This document shows positions 17,139-26,062 of a DNA stretch of 64,000 nucleotides, in pieces (within the stretch, counting starts at the first letter, position 1; each line of letters begins with the position of its first letter). The notes beneath the pieces are model-generated. The model saw only the letters and a program-made list of their open reading frames with translations. It was not told the origin of the DNA and ran no database searches. This DNA is from Bacillota bacterium (GTDB taxonomy: Bacteria > Bacillota > Clostridia > Lachnospirales > Lachnospiraceae): positions 1 to 64,000 of the forward strand of contig JAEVYY010000008.1 in the NCBI GenBank assembly GCA_023392535.1, in the 5' to 3' direction. The position numbers were made by a program, and so were the translations under genes.

Positions 17139-18639
17139 AATTGGCCTCTCTTTCTATCGTTGCATTTAAAAGTCCGGTCAATTGCTGTTCATCCATATCA
17201 CCAGTTTCTATGACACCCGACGTTCTTCCGTTTTTCATAATTATTAATTTGTTACAATTATGAACCAGTTCACTTAAATCATCTGATATAATGATGACCC
17301 CGACTCCATCCTTTGCCAATTGATGTAAAATTGCATGAATATCGGCTTTTGCGCCAATATCAACTCCGACAGTAGGGCCATTTAGAATAATAAGATCCGG
17401 TTCGGTATTCATCCATTTTGCAATGACCATTTTTTGTGCATTGCCACCTGATAACGTACCTATTGCTGCTTCCGCATTAGGTGCTGCGCAGCCTATTTTT
17501 TGAATCCAATCTTTTGTCACCTTCTGCATCTGTGCATGATTTAACTTACCTTTTTTTAGGTACTTATGTATGGATGCCGCAACGGTATTATCCTGGATGC
17601 TTCTCGTCATAAAGAGTCCTTGGGTTATACGGTCTTCCGGAACATAGGCAATCTTATGTTTCATAGCATCCTCTATGGATCTTATTTTTATTTCCTCACC
17701 ATTTAACACGACTCTTCCACTTTCTGCAGGCAGAATCCCAAAAAGCGCATCTCCTATTTCCCCACGACCAGAACCTAGTAATCCAGTTATTCCCAACATA
17801 TCGCCTCTGTGTAAGGTAAAACTGACACGCTCAAATGCTCCCCCTTTAGACAGAGATTCTACATTCAATATCTCTTGTTCTGATTTTTCAGGTCTGTATG
17901 TATCATCTTTCACTTCACGACCTGTCATACAGGATACAAACCGATTCCTATCAAATTCTTCTATCAATCCTGTTGCAACATTCTCACCATTTCGTAAAAT
18001 AGTAAGTCTGTCTGCAATCTTATAAATTTCATCTAGTTTATGATTTACAATAACGACCGCAATTCCTTTATTTTTGAGGCCTCTAATGATCGTGTTTAAT
18101 TTTTCAACTTCATTTGCTGTTAGTGCCGTTGTGGGTTCATCTAAAATCAATAATTTCGCGTCATTCATGATCGCTCTGCAGATAGCTACCATTTGTTTAT
18201 TGGCGACCGATAACCTTTCGACCAATATATCCGGATCCATGTGAGCCCCTATTTTGTCCATAGCTTCCAATGCTAATTTTCTTGCCTGTTTCCAGTCCAT
18301 TTTCCTACTGCCTACAAGGAGCGCCCTATTCATTGCAATATTTTCTGCCACTGATAGATTTGGGAAAACTGCAAAATCTTGATAGATGACCTGAATTCCC
18401 ATATGTATGGATTCAATAGGACTTAATTTTTTGATCTTCTTGCCTTCTATATAGATATTTCCCTCCGTTGCATCATGTGCACCAGATATCACTTTAATCA
18501 GTGTGGATTTTCCACATCCATTTTCTCCTGCCAAGCAATGAATTTCACCGCTCTTTACTTCAAGGCTGACTCCCTTTAAGGCTTTTACACCACCAAAGTA
18601 TTTTTTTACTCCATCTAGTTTCAAAAATGTCTCCGCCAT
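17131..18639 (-). CDS. Sugar ABC transporter ATP-binding protein, RbsA/MglA type (two ATPase domains)
   Basis: A 502-residue protein with two tandem ABC domains. The N-terminal domain has Walker A GENGCGKST (about 39-47), signature LSVANKQMVAICRAI and Walker B LLILDEPT. The C-terminal domain has a degenerate P-loop (GLLGSGRGE), as usual in this family, with signature LSGGNAQKMVIAKW. It powers uptake through the two downstream permeases. It lies 122 bp after the binding-protein gene, separated by a hairpin that may reduce expression of the rest of the operon. Confidence 0.96.
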   Translation of the reverse strand: MAETFLKLDGVKKYFGGVKALKGVSLEVKSGEIHCLAGENGCGKSTLIKVISGAHDATEGNIYIEGKKIKKLSPIESIHMGIQVIYQDFAVFPNLSVAENIAMNRALLVGSRKMDWKQARKLALEAMDKIGAHMDPDILVERLSVANKQMVAICRAIMNDAKLLILDEPTTALTANEVEKLNTIIRGLKNKGIAVVIVNHKLDEIYKIADRLTILRNGENVATGLIEEFDRNRFVSCMTGREVKDDTYRPEKSEQEILNVESLSKGGAFERVSFTLHRGDMLGITGLLGSGRGEIGDALFGILPAESGRVVLNGEEIKIRSIEDAMKHKIAYVPEDRITQGLFMTRSIQDNTVAASIHKYLKKGKLNHAQMQKVTKDWIQKIGCAAPNAEAAIGTLSGGNAQKMVIAKWMNTEPDLIILNGPTVGVDIGAKADIHAILHQLAKDGVGVIIISDDLSELVHNCNKLIIMKNGRTSGVIETGDMDEQQLTGLLNATIEREANYE

Positions 18640-18670
18640 AAATTATCCCAACTTTCTATATTCTGAAAAT

Positions 18671-18712
18671 GCGAACCTCATAAATTTCCAATAAATTGGA
18701 TATAAGGTTCGC
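18671..18712 (-). terminator. Intra-operon hairpin between binding protein and ATPase genes
   Basis: An 8-bp perfect stem GCGAACCT/AGGTTCGC (18671-18678 with 18705-18712), with additional internal pairing and only a weak T-rich tail. Such partial terminators commonly raise the binding-protein level over that of the membrane components. Confidence 0.6.
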
Positions 18713-18761
18713 ACTGTTTTTATTGAAAGTTACTGCCTTCCACTATTTTGTCTTCTCCCGC

Positions 18762-19859
18762 TTAGAAATCATAAGCTGGATCATCCACATTGTCTTTTGT
18801 AACATCAATCCATGCCTGACCATAGAAAACATTACCATCTAAAGATAACTTATTATAGCCATCTACACCCAAATCACATCCGTCCGATAATTCTTCTCCA
18901 TTTAATACTTTAACAGCTAATTGAATCATTGCTTTTCCTGCTAATGCCGGATCCCAGAAGGATATCATATCGATAGTACCATCTTTTACATATTTACCAG
19001 ATACAGATACTAAAGATGTTCCAGCAATTTTCACTTTTCCAGACAATCCCAATTCTTCTACTGCCAGCGCCGCACCTGCAACATCCGGCATAGCCGATCC
19101 CTGAATGGCAACGATATTAGGATTTGCAGTTAATACCTCTTTTACTTTATCATAAGATTTCGATTGATCGTCAGCAGTCTCCAGTTTGTCTCCATATTGT
19201 TTCATTTCTGGATATTTTTCTTCTTGTAATTTTTTTGCAGCATCTACCCATTGATTATGTGATTCGCTTGTTAGTGAACCAACTTCAAATATGTATTCAC
19301 CCTTACCACCTGTTGCTTTTCCTAAAGCATCCATAAAATGTTCCCCATATGCTTCATTGTTAAAAGCTTCTATATCATAATCCATATTTGTCATTCCGGA
19401 AGCTTCATGAGTTATAACTACAATCCCTGCTTCTCTTGCTTTTTTAAGAACTGGCTCAAGAGCCTCCGTTGAAAATGGAACTACACAAATAGCATCCACT
19501 CCCTGAGAAATCAAGTCTTCTATTGCCTGTGCCTGTAAAGCACCGTCCCCCTCGGAAGGACCCGTATAAAAAGCATCAATCGTAGGGTTCTCTTTTGCGT
19601 ACTCATTTACACCTACTTCCATTCTTTGAAACCATGCAATACTTGTCAGCTTTGGAACAACTGCAATTTTATAACTGCCTGTAGATCCTGTCGAATCTGA
19701 TGCTGCCTCTGTCCCCGTTTCACTGCTTGTATCAGTCGGCGCGGCCTCTTCTTTCACTGCCGTATCAGCAGCTGTACCGACCTTATCCACACCGCAGCCA
19801 ACCAGTATAGAAGTAGTCATAGCCACGCATAACAGGGAACTCAATAGTTTCTTTTTCAT
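18762..19859 (-). CDS. Ribose-type sugar-binding lipoprotein
   Basis: A 366-residue extracellular lipoprotein of the periplasmic-binding-protein 4 (RbsB) family. The lipobox is SILVGCG with Cys22 or so; a low-complexity Thr/Ala/Glu spacer follows, then the domain from KIAVVPKLTSIAWFQRMEVG. The frame extends upstream to 19895, but ATG at 19859 with SD AGGAGG starts a proper signal peptide. First gene of the importer/DhaKL/kinase operon, with its own promoter and repeated TTTAGTWA boxes. The ligand is unknown; ribose-type folds also bind polyols and tetroses. Confidence 0.93.
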   Translation of the reverse strand: MKKKLLSSLLCVAMTTSILVGCGVDKVGTAADTAVKEEAAPTDTSSETGTEAASDSTGSTGSYKIAVVPKLTSIAWFQRMEVGVNEYAKENPTIDAFYTGPSEGDGALQAQAIEDLISQGVDAICVVPFSTEALEPVLKKAREAGIVVITHEASGMTNMDYDIEAFNNEAYGEHFMDALGKATGGKGEYIFEVGSLTSESHNQWVDAAKKLQEEKYPEMKQYGDKLETADDQSKSYDKVKEVLTANPNIVAIQGSAMPDVAGAALAVEELGLSGKVKIAGTSLVSVSGKYVKDGTIDMISFWDPALAGKAMIQLAVKVLNGEELSDGCDLGVDGYNKLSLDGNVFYGQAWIDVTKDNVDDPAYDF

Positions 19860-19970
19860 ACCCTTTTTCCTCCTTATTATAAAATACGCTTCCATTTACT
19901 AAATATGTCTAAACTTAGTTTAATATTTCTACATTGTTTAGCTTACTATTTAGTATTATTTAGTAATATG

Positions 19971-19999
19971 AGAATAACATCTTTTCTTCCTATTGTCAA
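19971..19999 (-). promoter_or_regulatory. Promoter of the sugar importer operon
   Basis: Minus-strand TTGACA (19994-19999), 17-bp spacer, TATTCT (19971-19976). TTTAGTAA-type boxes sit directly over the start site, consistent with repression by the LacI-family protein at 11395. Confidence 0.7.
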
Positions 20000-20171
20000 A
20001 TGTTTTTTCGTTATTTTGCACATTTCAATTACTAAATATTGATTTTATTTATGCTATTTATCTATTTGTCTTTCGTATTACTACGCTTTTTCGACAATAT
20101 ACCACTTAATTATACGTGTATTCATCTGTTCTGTTTTACTAAATTCAACTTAATTACTAATATATAAACGC

Positions 20172-20206
20172 AAAAAAAGATAGTAAAAGCGAACGCTTTT
20201 ACTATC
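20172..20206 (-). terminator. Terminator of the amino-acid importer operon
   Basis: A 13-bp stem (20179-20191 with 20194-20206, GATAGTAAAAGCG and complement) followed on the minus strand by seven Ts. Confidence 0.93.
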
Positions 20207-20224
20207 CCTATAAAGTCTTTTATA

Positions 20225-20992
20225 TTAGCCTTGAAACTTCCCTATAAATTCACGAATTCGTTCATTTTCAGAATGAAATATTTCCTCCGGAGTTCCCTGT
20301 CCCTGAATGACTCCTTGTTCCATAAAAATAATGCGATCTGACAATTCCTTCGCAAATTGCATTTCGTGCGTAACGATGATCATAGTCATATTTTCATTTG
20401 CCAATTCTTTGATAACACGCAGTACCTCACCTGTCAATTCGGGATCTAATGCACTTGTCGGTTCATCAAAGTACAAAATCTTGGGCTGCAAAGCAAGTGC
20501 CCGTGCTATAGATACTCTTTGTTGCTGTCCGCCAGATAATTGATACGGATACGCATCTTTTTTATCTTCGAGCCCAAGTTGCTTTAATAACTTGGCAGCT
20601 CTTGACTCTGCTTCTTTCTTTGATAAGTTATCTACGCTCATTGGAGCATCGATAATATTTTTTAGAACACTATAGTGTGGAAATAAATTAAAGTTCTGGA
20701 AAACCAAACCAAAATGTTTATGAATTCTCTTAAGATCGACTTTTGAAGCATACTCACTATGGCTTCCATCCTTATCTTCTACACTCCATGCTGCTTTTTC
20801 TCCGAGATAGATCAATTCACCATCATCCATAGTTTCAAGCATAGTTGCGCAACGAAGTAAAGTAGATTTTCCAGATCCAGAAGGTCCAATAATAGAAATT
20901 ACTTCACCCTCTTTTACCGTAAGGGATATGTCTTGTAACACTTTCAGGTTACCAAATCCTTTTCGCATATGATTGATTTCTAATAAATTCAT
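20225..20992 (-). CDS. Polar amino-acid ABC transporter ATP-binding protein
   Basis: A 255-residue ATPase of the GlnQ/HisP class. Walker A GPSGSGKSTLLRC (about 36-48), Q-loop VFQNFNLFPHYSVLKN, signature LSGGQQQRVSIARAL, Walker B ILYFDEPTSALDP, and H-loop VTHEM. It has a charged insert after the Walker A region (about 70-85, DKDGSHSEYAS) seen in some members. Third gene of binding protein-permease-ATPase; it ends 19 bases before a strong terminator. It energises uptake of a polar amino acid. Confidence 0.96.
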   Translation of the reverse strand: MNLLEINHMRKGFGNLKVLQDISLTVKEGEVISIIGPSGSGKSTLLRCATMLETMDDGELIYLGEKAAWSVEDKDGSHSEYASKVDLKRIHKHFGLVFQNFNLFPHYSVLKNIIDAPMSVDNLSKKEAESRAAKLLKQLGLEDKKDAYPYQLSGGQQQRVSIARALALQPKILYFDEPTSALDPELTGEVLRVIKELANENMTMIIVTHEMQFAKELSDRIIFMEQGVIQGQGTPEEIFHSENERIREFIGKFQG

Positions 20993-21012
20993 ATTTTATT
21001 CCCCTTACCTTT

Positions 21013-21663
21013 CTATCGATAGTAGCTTAATTTTTTTTCCAGATATTCCATTCCAGTTGCCACAAGTAAGTTAAAAAGATAGTAAAAAATCGCTGCTACT
21101 ATGAAAGGCACCATGGTAGTTTGTGCTGCTGCAATCGCTTTTGCTGTCGTAAACATTTCCGTAACCGCAATGACCATAGCAAGAGAAGTATCCTTAACTA
21201 AGGTAATCACTTCATTGGTAACCGGTGGCAGAATTCTCTTTATAACTTGCGGTAAAATAATCTTTCCAAATGTTTGTGCCTTACTATATCCCAAAACTTT
21301 GCAGGCTTCATATTGTCCTACCGGCATAGCTTCAATACCAGAGCGATAGATTTCCGCAAAATATGCTGCATAATTTAATACAAATCCAATGATAACAGCT
21401 GTAAAACGATAACTTGCACTAATTTTCATACCAAATAAGTAATACGGACCGAAATAGACCACCATCAGCTGCAACATAAGCGGCGTACCCCTCATAATAG
21501 AAATATATACTTTCGTAATTGTCTTTACCATTATGCTTTTAGACATACGTCCAAAGGATATCACCAATCCTAAAGGTAAAGAGAAGACCAATGTTAACAA
21601 AAAAATTTCCGTCGAAGTTATCATGCCGCTTCCTAATTGTCCTAACATCTTACCTACTTCCAT
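21013..21663 (-). CDS. Polar amino-acid ABC transporter permease
   Basis: A 216-residue permease of the HisM/GlnP family with about five TM segments. The EAA loop reads GQYEACKVLGYSKAQTFGKIILPQ (around 125-150), which contacts the ATPase. A single permease gene suggests a homodimeric channel. It lies between the binding-protein gene (88 bp upstream) and the ATPase gene (20 bp downstream). Confidence 0.95.
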   Translation of the reverse strand: MEVGKMLGQLGSGMITSTEIFLLTLVFSLPLGLVISFGRMSKSIMVKTITKVYISIMRGTPLMLQLMVVYFGPYYLFGMKISASYRFTAVIIGFVLNYAAYFAEIYRSGIEAMPVGQYEACKVLGYSKAQTFGKIILPQVIKRILPPVTNEVITLVKDTSLAMVIAVTEMFTTAKAIAAAQTTMVPFIVAAIFYYLFNLLVATGMEYLEKKLSYYR

Positions 21664-21751
21664 ACTCTTTTATCCTCCATACGTAGTACAATATGTATAA
21701 ACCAGAAATCTATACGCGGGAAAGGGGCAATGCCTGCCCCTTTAATCAATT

Positions 21752-22636
21752 CTATTTACCCATGACAACACTGTCTGCCAGTTCCCATTTTTCTGCAATT
21801 GTCATAAATGTTCCATCTTCTGCCATAGCATCCAACTGCTCTTGGACTACATCTCTTAATTCTTCATTTCCTAGTAAGAAACCAATTGCATAAACTTCCT
21901 TTGACAACGGTTCTTCCAAAATAACAAATTTACCGTTTCTGGAGGCCATCTGATAGTTTGCTACGCCGATATCCATCGCAACTGCATCCGCTGCTCCAGC
22001 TTCCAAGTTCATGAACGCAGTGTTATATTCTGGAACTTGAATCATATCTGCAAAAGAACCTGCTAGCGCCGCATTCGCATCCTCTTCCAAAGCCGCCAGT
22101 GCCGAGGAATCCGCTTGAACATCCACGATTTTTCCAGATAGGTCAGCCAGCGTTTTGATACCCGAATCTTCTGATACCACAAATACTTGGCTGTTATCTA
22201 CATATGGTTTGGACCATGTGTAACTATTTTCACGCCCATTATAGGTAAAACCATTCCAGATACAATCAATAGAGCCAGACGATAATTCCATATCTTTGGA
22301 GTCCCAATCGATTGGTTGTTTTACAAGTTCCCAACCAAGGCGGTCACATACTTCCTGTGCAAGATCCAGATCAAAACCAATATACTCTCCGTTTTCATCC
22401 ATATATCCATATGGCGGAAAATTTGCATCAAATCCTACTGTTAATGTGGTTCTGTCTGCTATCTCCTCTGGCACATCCCCAGTCGCCTGCGATTCCACAG
22501 AGGATTCTGTCGTTTCCCCTTCTGACTGCGTAACAGTTTCTGATGTAACAATTCCTGTTGTAGTTTTTGTTCCGCAACCTGCCAGAACAACTATTGCCGC
22601 TGTTATTGTACCTAATAACGCAAATACTCTTTTCAT
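21752..22636 (-). CDS. Amino-acid-binding lipoprotein (family 3)
   Basis: A 294-residue extracellular lipoprotein: signal peptide MKRVFALLGTITAAIVVLAG with lipobox Cys21, a Thr/Ser/Glu linker, then an SBP_bac_3 domain starting LTVGFDANFPPYGYMDENGEYIGFDLDLA, which is the typical entry strand and ligand-binding loop. It delivers a polar amino acid to the permease-ATPase pair that follows. SD AAAGGAGG. Its promoter -35 overlaps the stop region of the upstream cassette gene. Confidence 0.96.
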   Translation of the reverse strand: MKRVFALLGTITAAIVVLAGCGTKTTTGIVTSETVTQSEGETTESSVESQATGDVPEEIADRTTLTVGFDANFPPYGYMDENGEYIGFDLDLAQEVCDRLGWELVKQPIDWDSKDMELSSGSIDCIWNGFTYNGRENSYTWSKPYVDNSQVFVVSEDSGIKTLADLSGKIVDVQADSSALAALEEDANAALAGSFADMIQVPEYNTAFMNLEAGAADAVAMDIGVANYQMASRNGKFVILEEPLSKEVYAIGFLLGNEELRDVVQEQLDAMAEDGTFMTIAEKWELADSVVMGK

Positions 22637-22686
22637 AATATCCTCCTTTAGTGATTTATCACGCTAAACTATCTGAATACTTATGA

Positions 22687-22715
22687 ATAGTATCATAGCA
22701 GCATACTAATGTCAA
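22687..22715 (-). promoter_or_regulatory. Promoter of the amino-acid importer operon
   Basis: Minus-strand TTGACA (22710-22715), 17-bp spacer, TACTAT (22687-22692). The -35 overlaps the last codon and stop of the upstream gene. Confidence 0.7.
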
Positions 22716-23881
22716 TATTCTGAAACAATTGCCAGTATTTCCTTTGCGTATTTAGGATAAGAGGTAACCAGATCCTTTACCTCCTTCTGTGCACTATTTG
22801 CAATATCCTTATTATATTCCATTTGTTTTCTTAATTTTTGTCTTCTCACTATCAAATTATGCCTGATTTCTACCATTTCTTTGTTATCCAACAAGGCATC
22901 CGCTTGTCTGATCCACACACTTGGGTCTTTAATATGATATTTGCTTAGCAGAGAAAGCAGCCCACCGCTATAGAAATCCAAATCTTCATTTGCCTTTTCA
23001 ATCTTTGCTCTCTCCTCTCTTTCCACAATAAATAAGTCCCATAATTCTTTCAGATGAATTGCAGATCTTACCCCGTATTTCAAATAAAGATAATCTAAAA
23101 GGTTCGTATTATTTACATATCTGATCTTAACTTTATTCTGTAATAAGATTAATTTATTGATGCCAAGTTCTACCTTTTTTAATTCTTTTACAGCATCAGA
23201 ATGCTTCATATAAAAGTAAGTTAGTGCCAATGCACCTGCTCCCACACAAAACAAATAACCCAACTTAACATGGATACGAAATGACATCTGAATGATAAGA
23301 AGGATAATGCAAATCGTAAACATTGCAATCATAGTAACAACAGCCATTCCTCTCGTATTCTCTATCATATCGTGTAACTCGTTTTTCCGGAAATAATACG
23401 CATGCCGTTCCCCCGTAAGACGTACCAAATCATCTTTTACCAATCCATGATAATCTTCACAATCTTTTACTTTATTATATCCTTCGGGCATATCTTCCTG
23501 AATCCGTTCCATATGCTTAAAATCACGATCCGACATGCGGTTCGGGCTTCTTTGAAATCTTTTTTGTTCTCCCAGCAAATTTACGACTTTTTCTGCCCGC
23601 TCTGCTATTACTTGTTTCTCTTCTAGGGGAAGTGTCTCTATTTCCTCCATATCAGTCAGATAGGAAGTGACCATATTATATTCAGAAGTCAGCTCATCCA
23701 TCTCTTTTGATGCTTCCGCTATTTGCTCCAGACAATTTCTCACATACCTGTCTCGTTCACCCTCATTGTCTATATTGATATCTTCTCTTTTAAGAATACT
23801 TTCTTCCCAATCTTCTTCCTGTTTCGGTAAGTCTTCCAGTTGTACTTTTTTACGCTTAAATAGTATGTCAAACCATTTCAT
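22712..23881 (-). CDS. Coiled-coil membrane protein of the DUF5717/DUF5716 cassette
   Basis: A 389-residue protein I do not recognise. Residues 1-175 are charged and helical with coiled-coil character (EQIAEASKEMDELTSEYN and following). Two adjacent TM segments lie at about 180-202 and 208-227 (VVTMIAMFTICIILLIIQ and LGYLFCVGAGALALTYFY). Residues 230-389 are again helical and charged. Both long arms are therefore predicted on the same, probably cytoplasmic, side with a TM hairpin between. Last gene of a four-gene minus-strand cassette, 22 bp after the TPR-like gene; it may anchor the others to the membrane. Confidence 0.75.
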   Translation of the reverse strand: MKWFDILFKRKKVQLEDLPKQEEDWEESILKREDINIDNEGERDRYVRNCLEQIAEASKEMDELTSEYNMVTSYLTDMEEIETLPLEEKQVIAERAEKVVNLLGEQKRFQRSPNRMSDRDFKHMERIQEDMPEGYNKVKDCEDYHGLVKDDLVRLTGERHAYYFRKNELHDMIENTRGMAVVTMIAMFTICIILLIIQMSFRIHVKLGYLFCVGAGALALTYFYMKHSDAVKELKKVELGINKLILLQNKVKIRYVNNTNLLDYLYLKYGVRSAIHLKELWDLFIVEREERAKIEKANEDLDFYSGGLLSLLSKYHIKDPSVWIRQADALLDNKEMVEIRHNLIVRRQKLRKQMEYNKDIANSAQKEVKDLVTSYPKYAKEILAIVSEY

Positions 23882-23903
23882 ACTAATTTCCTCCCTTTGT
23901 TGG

Positions 23904-24746
23904 CTAGCGACGGCTGTTCAACACATTTTCCCTGTATTCGTTTTTCTGCTGATCCGTTCGTAGCTCGATGGCATCACAATATTCCTGAATGCGCTGATTC
24001 TTTCTAAGATCCTGTAAATCTTCCAGCATTTGTTTTTCATCACTTTCTTCCCAAAGAAGATTCAAATTTTCAATCGCTTTTTCCAATTGCAGTGATATAT
24101 TATAGTGGCTTATCTCTTGTGCAATAAAATCAATGTATTCTTTATCTGATAAGAGCATCCTTTTTGCCGCCAAATATGCAAAAAATCGGGCTTCGCTTTC
24201 CTCCTCTTGATAGGAACGAAGATAACTTGCGGCCGCCAAATCAAACATAAATAAATGCGCATAAATAGTACCGATATTGTATGAAATTCTAGCAGCCAGC
24301 TTCTTATCCTCCTCCCCCACTTCTTCTCTTAAATTTTCATATTCACGTAGCGCCACCGCATATTTTCCTTTTTTATAATAGAAATCTAACCGCCTCAGCT
24401 TTTTATCCCAATTATTCAAATCTTCGTTATCAAGAAGTTGTTGGTTAATTCTTGCTATCTCTTCCTCGGAGCAATAATTAGTGGCTCTTAGAATTTTGTT
24501 AATAAATATTGTAAGAGAATCCTTCTGATTAAAGCAATGCATAAGTTCCTGACCTAATTTTTGAAGTTTGCACTCCTTTTCAATCCATTCTGCCAAACGG
24601 ACATCGATGAAATCCTTATCCATTAATACAACATTCTCCCTGATATAGTAACACAATTCTTCAATAGAATATAAGTTCAGCTCACTTTTATCCACCCAAT
24701 AAGGAGTCTGCGCATATGATCCTACACACAAAAATAATCTGCTCAC
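23904..24746 (-). CDS. Helical, TPR-like protein of the cassette
   Basis: A 280-residue protein, all-helical in appearance, with no signal peptide or TM segment. The middle (about 110-205: RLDFYYKKGKYAVALREYE and ISYNIGTIYAHLFMFDLAAA) has the spacing and small-residue pattern of tetratricopeptide repeats. Start is GTG at 24746 with SD AAAGGGTGA. It follows the DUF5716-type gene by 25 bp and precedes the coiled-coil membrane gene by 22 bp, so the four are one operon. Possibly a protein-protein adaptor; the function is unknown. Confidence 0.75.
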   Translation of the reverse strand: MSRLFLCVGSYAQTPYWVDKSELNLYSIEELCYYIRENVVLMDKDFIDVRLAEWIEKECKLQKLGQELMHCFNQKDSLTIFINKILRATNYCSEEEIARINQQLLDNEDLNNWDKKLRRLDFYYKKGKYAVALREYENLREEVGEEDKKLAARISYNIGTIYAHLFMFDLAAASYLRSYQEEESEARFFAYLAAKRMLLSDKEYIDFIAQEISHYNISLQLEKAIENLNLLWEESDEKQMLEDLQDLRKNQRIQEYCDAIELRTDQQKNEYRENVLNSRR

Positions 24747-24771
24747 TGTAATTTGTCACCCTTTCGTTGTA

Positions 24772-26040
24772 TTATAATTGGAATTCTTCTGTCCACTCCT
24801 GATTAGATGTTGTAAAAATATCTCCGAATCCCATATCTTTACAATAAATGTGTAATATATTTTCCGCTCTCAGACTTACCTCCATATGGACACGCGTCGT
24901 GCATCTGGGCCTCATTGGAATTCCGGATAATAGAATATCAGCAACTTTATTTCCGATTTCATTTAACGGTGTTATAATAATGGAAATAACATTACCACTC
25001 TCCAACAAAAAATCCACTTCTTTTTTTGCATCATACCAGTTCTCTCCTGCATCTAATAAAGCGTGATAAATTTCTTTTTTATTTTTTACTACTCTCATCC
25101 CTATATTTGACTTAAGTTTTTCTTTTCCTAAAAAAACATATTCTTTGCTTAAATTACCAGGTATTTCTTTTTCCATGATTGCATAGCAGGCACCTTTACT
25201 ATATAAATTATTACCTTGAAAGACCCTTCTTCCATTGCACAAATATCCCAAAGTACGCTTACACCATTTATCTTGAAAATCCTCTCCAATCAGATATACA
25301 GAACTGACAATGCGTTCTTTACACAAATCCACTGCCGCTTTCAGGAATTGTTCGTCATTTCGTTCCACAATATCCTGATAATTCTTTTCTTCTATATAAG
25401 AGACCATTGGAATTGTTCTTTTATTTGTTTCCAGACAATAAGTCTTTAAAAATCCATGTTCAAAATCAAAGATGCCAACCTGATATTTCCACAGTTCTGG
25501 TGATTGATTCATAATATAGTAAAAAGCACTTTCTTCATGGCTCTGAAAGCACACCATTTCTTTGCTTATATTCATAATATCCATGACTTGTAACAAAATC
25601 TCGACCATCTTTTGATCTAATTTGTCAACCGTTATCATAACAGACACAATATTAGACGATGTAGTGACCATTCCCAGCATGGAAAAGCTTTTCTTGACAA
25701 AAAGTGCAAGTAATTCGACTGGATTTATTTGCAAGCCTTCTACCTCCACAGCTTTCCCTTCTCTTGTTCTACGAATCAGATTTTTTATCAGAATTCCTTC
25801 TCCGTCACTCGCATTTTTTATAGCTTCTTTTCCATAAAACCACTGATTAACCTCATGCCGTTTACATAAAACAGTGGGAATATTATACTGTTCTTCACCC
25901 GCTACCGTGGATAATGTCTGGGGCCCATTTCCATTTAAATGGGCAAAACTAATTTGAGATACTTCCTCACCCAGGTCATATCCCACAACAACTGATTGTG
26001 TATTCCATTGATAATCTTTCTTATTTTTATCAAACTTCAT
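24772..26040 (-). CDS. Hsp70/actin-fold ATPase-like protein, DUF5716-type
   Basis: A 422-residue protein. Near the N-terminus, SVVVGYDLGEEVSQISFAHL (residues 16-35) resembles the phosphate-1 loop of Hsp70/actin ATPases (GIDLGTTNS), and VGIFDFEHGFLKTY (about 205-218) resembles the phosphate-2 strand. ELLALFVKKSFSML and MVCFQSHEESAFYY also follow the Hsp70 ATPase order. The substrate-binding domain is replaced by a beta-rich C-terminal region (330-422). I believe it belongs to the uncharacterised DUF5716 family that pairs with DUF5717 in Lachnospiraceae. Function unknown; several conserved catalytic residues may be missing. Confidence 0.75.
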   Translation of the reverse strand: MKFDKNKKDYQWNTQSVVVGYDLGEEVSQISFAHLNGNGPQTLSTVAGEEQYNIPTVLCKRHEVNQWFYGKEAIKNASDGEGILIKNLIRRTREGKAVEVEGLQINPVELLALFVKKSFSMLGMVTTSSNIVSVMITVDKLDQKMVEILLQVMDIMNISKEMVCFQSHEESAFYYIMNQSPELWKYQVGIFDFEHGFLKTYCLETNKRTIPMVSYIEEKNYQDIVERNDEQFLKAAVDLCKERIVSSVYLIGEDFQDKWCKRTLGYLCNGRRVFQGNNLYSKGACYAIMEKEIPGNLSKEYVFLGKEKLKSNIGMRVVKNKKEIYHALLDAGENWYDAKKEVDFLLESGNVISIIITPLNEIGNKVADILLSGIPMRPRCTTRVHMEVSLRAENILHIYCKDMGFGDIFTTSNQEWTEEFQL

Positions 26041-26062
26041 ATTCCAGCACTCACTCTATCTG

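Larger units (their letters stand above)
19860..20224. other. 365-bp intergenic region with repeated boxes
   Basis: No gene seen. It contains the promoter of the sugar importer operon, the terminator of the amino-acid importer operon (20172-20206), and six copies of TTTAGTWA or its complement at 19896-19903, 19949-19956, 19959-19966, 20029-20036, 20136-20143 and 20154-20161. The two at 19949 and 19959 are 10 bp apart and cover the predicted transcription start. Confidence 0.6.
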
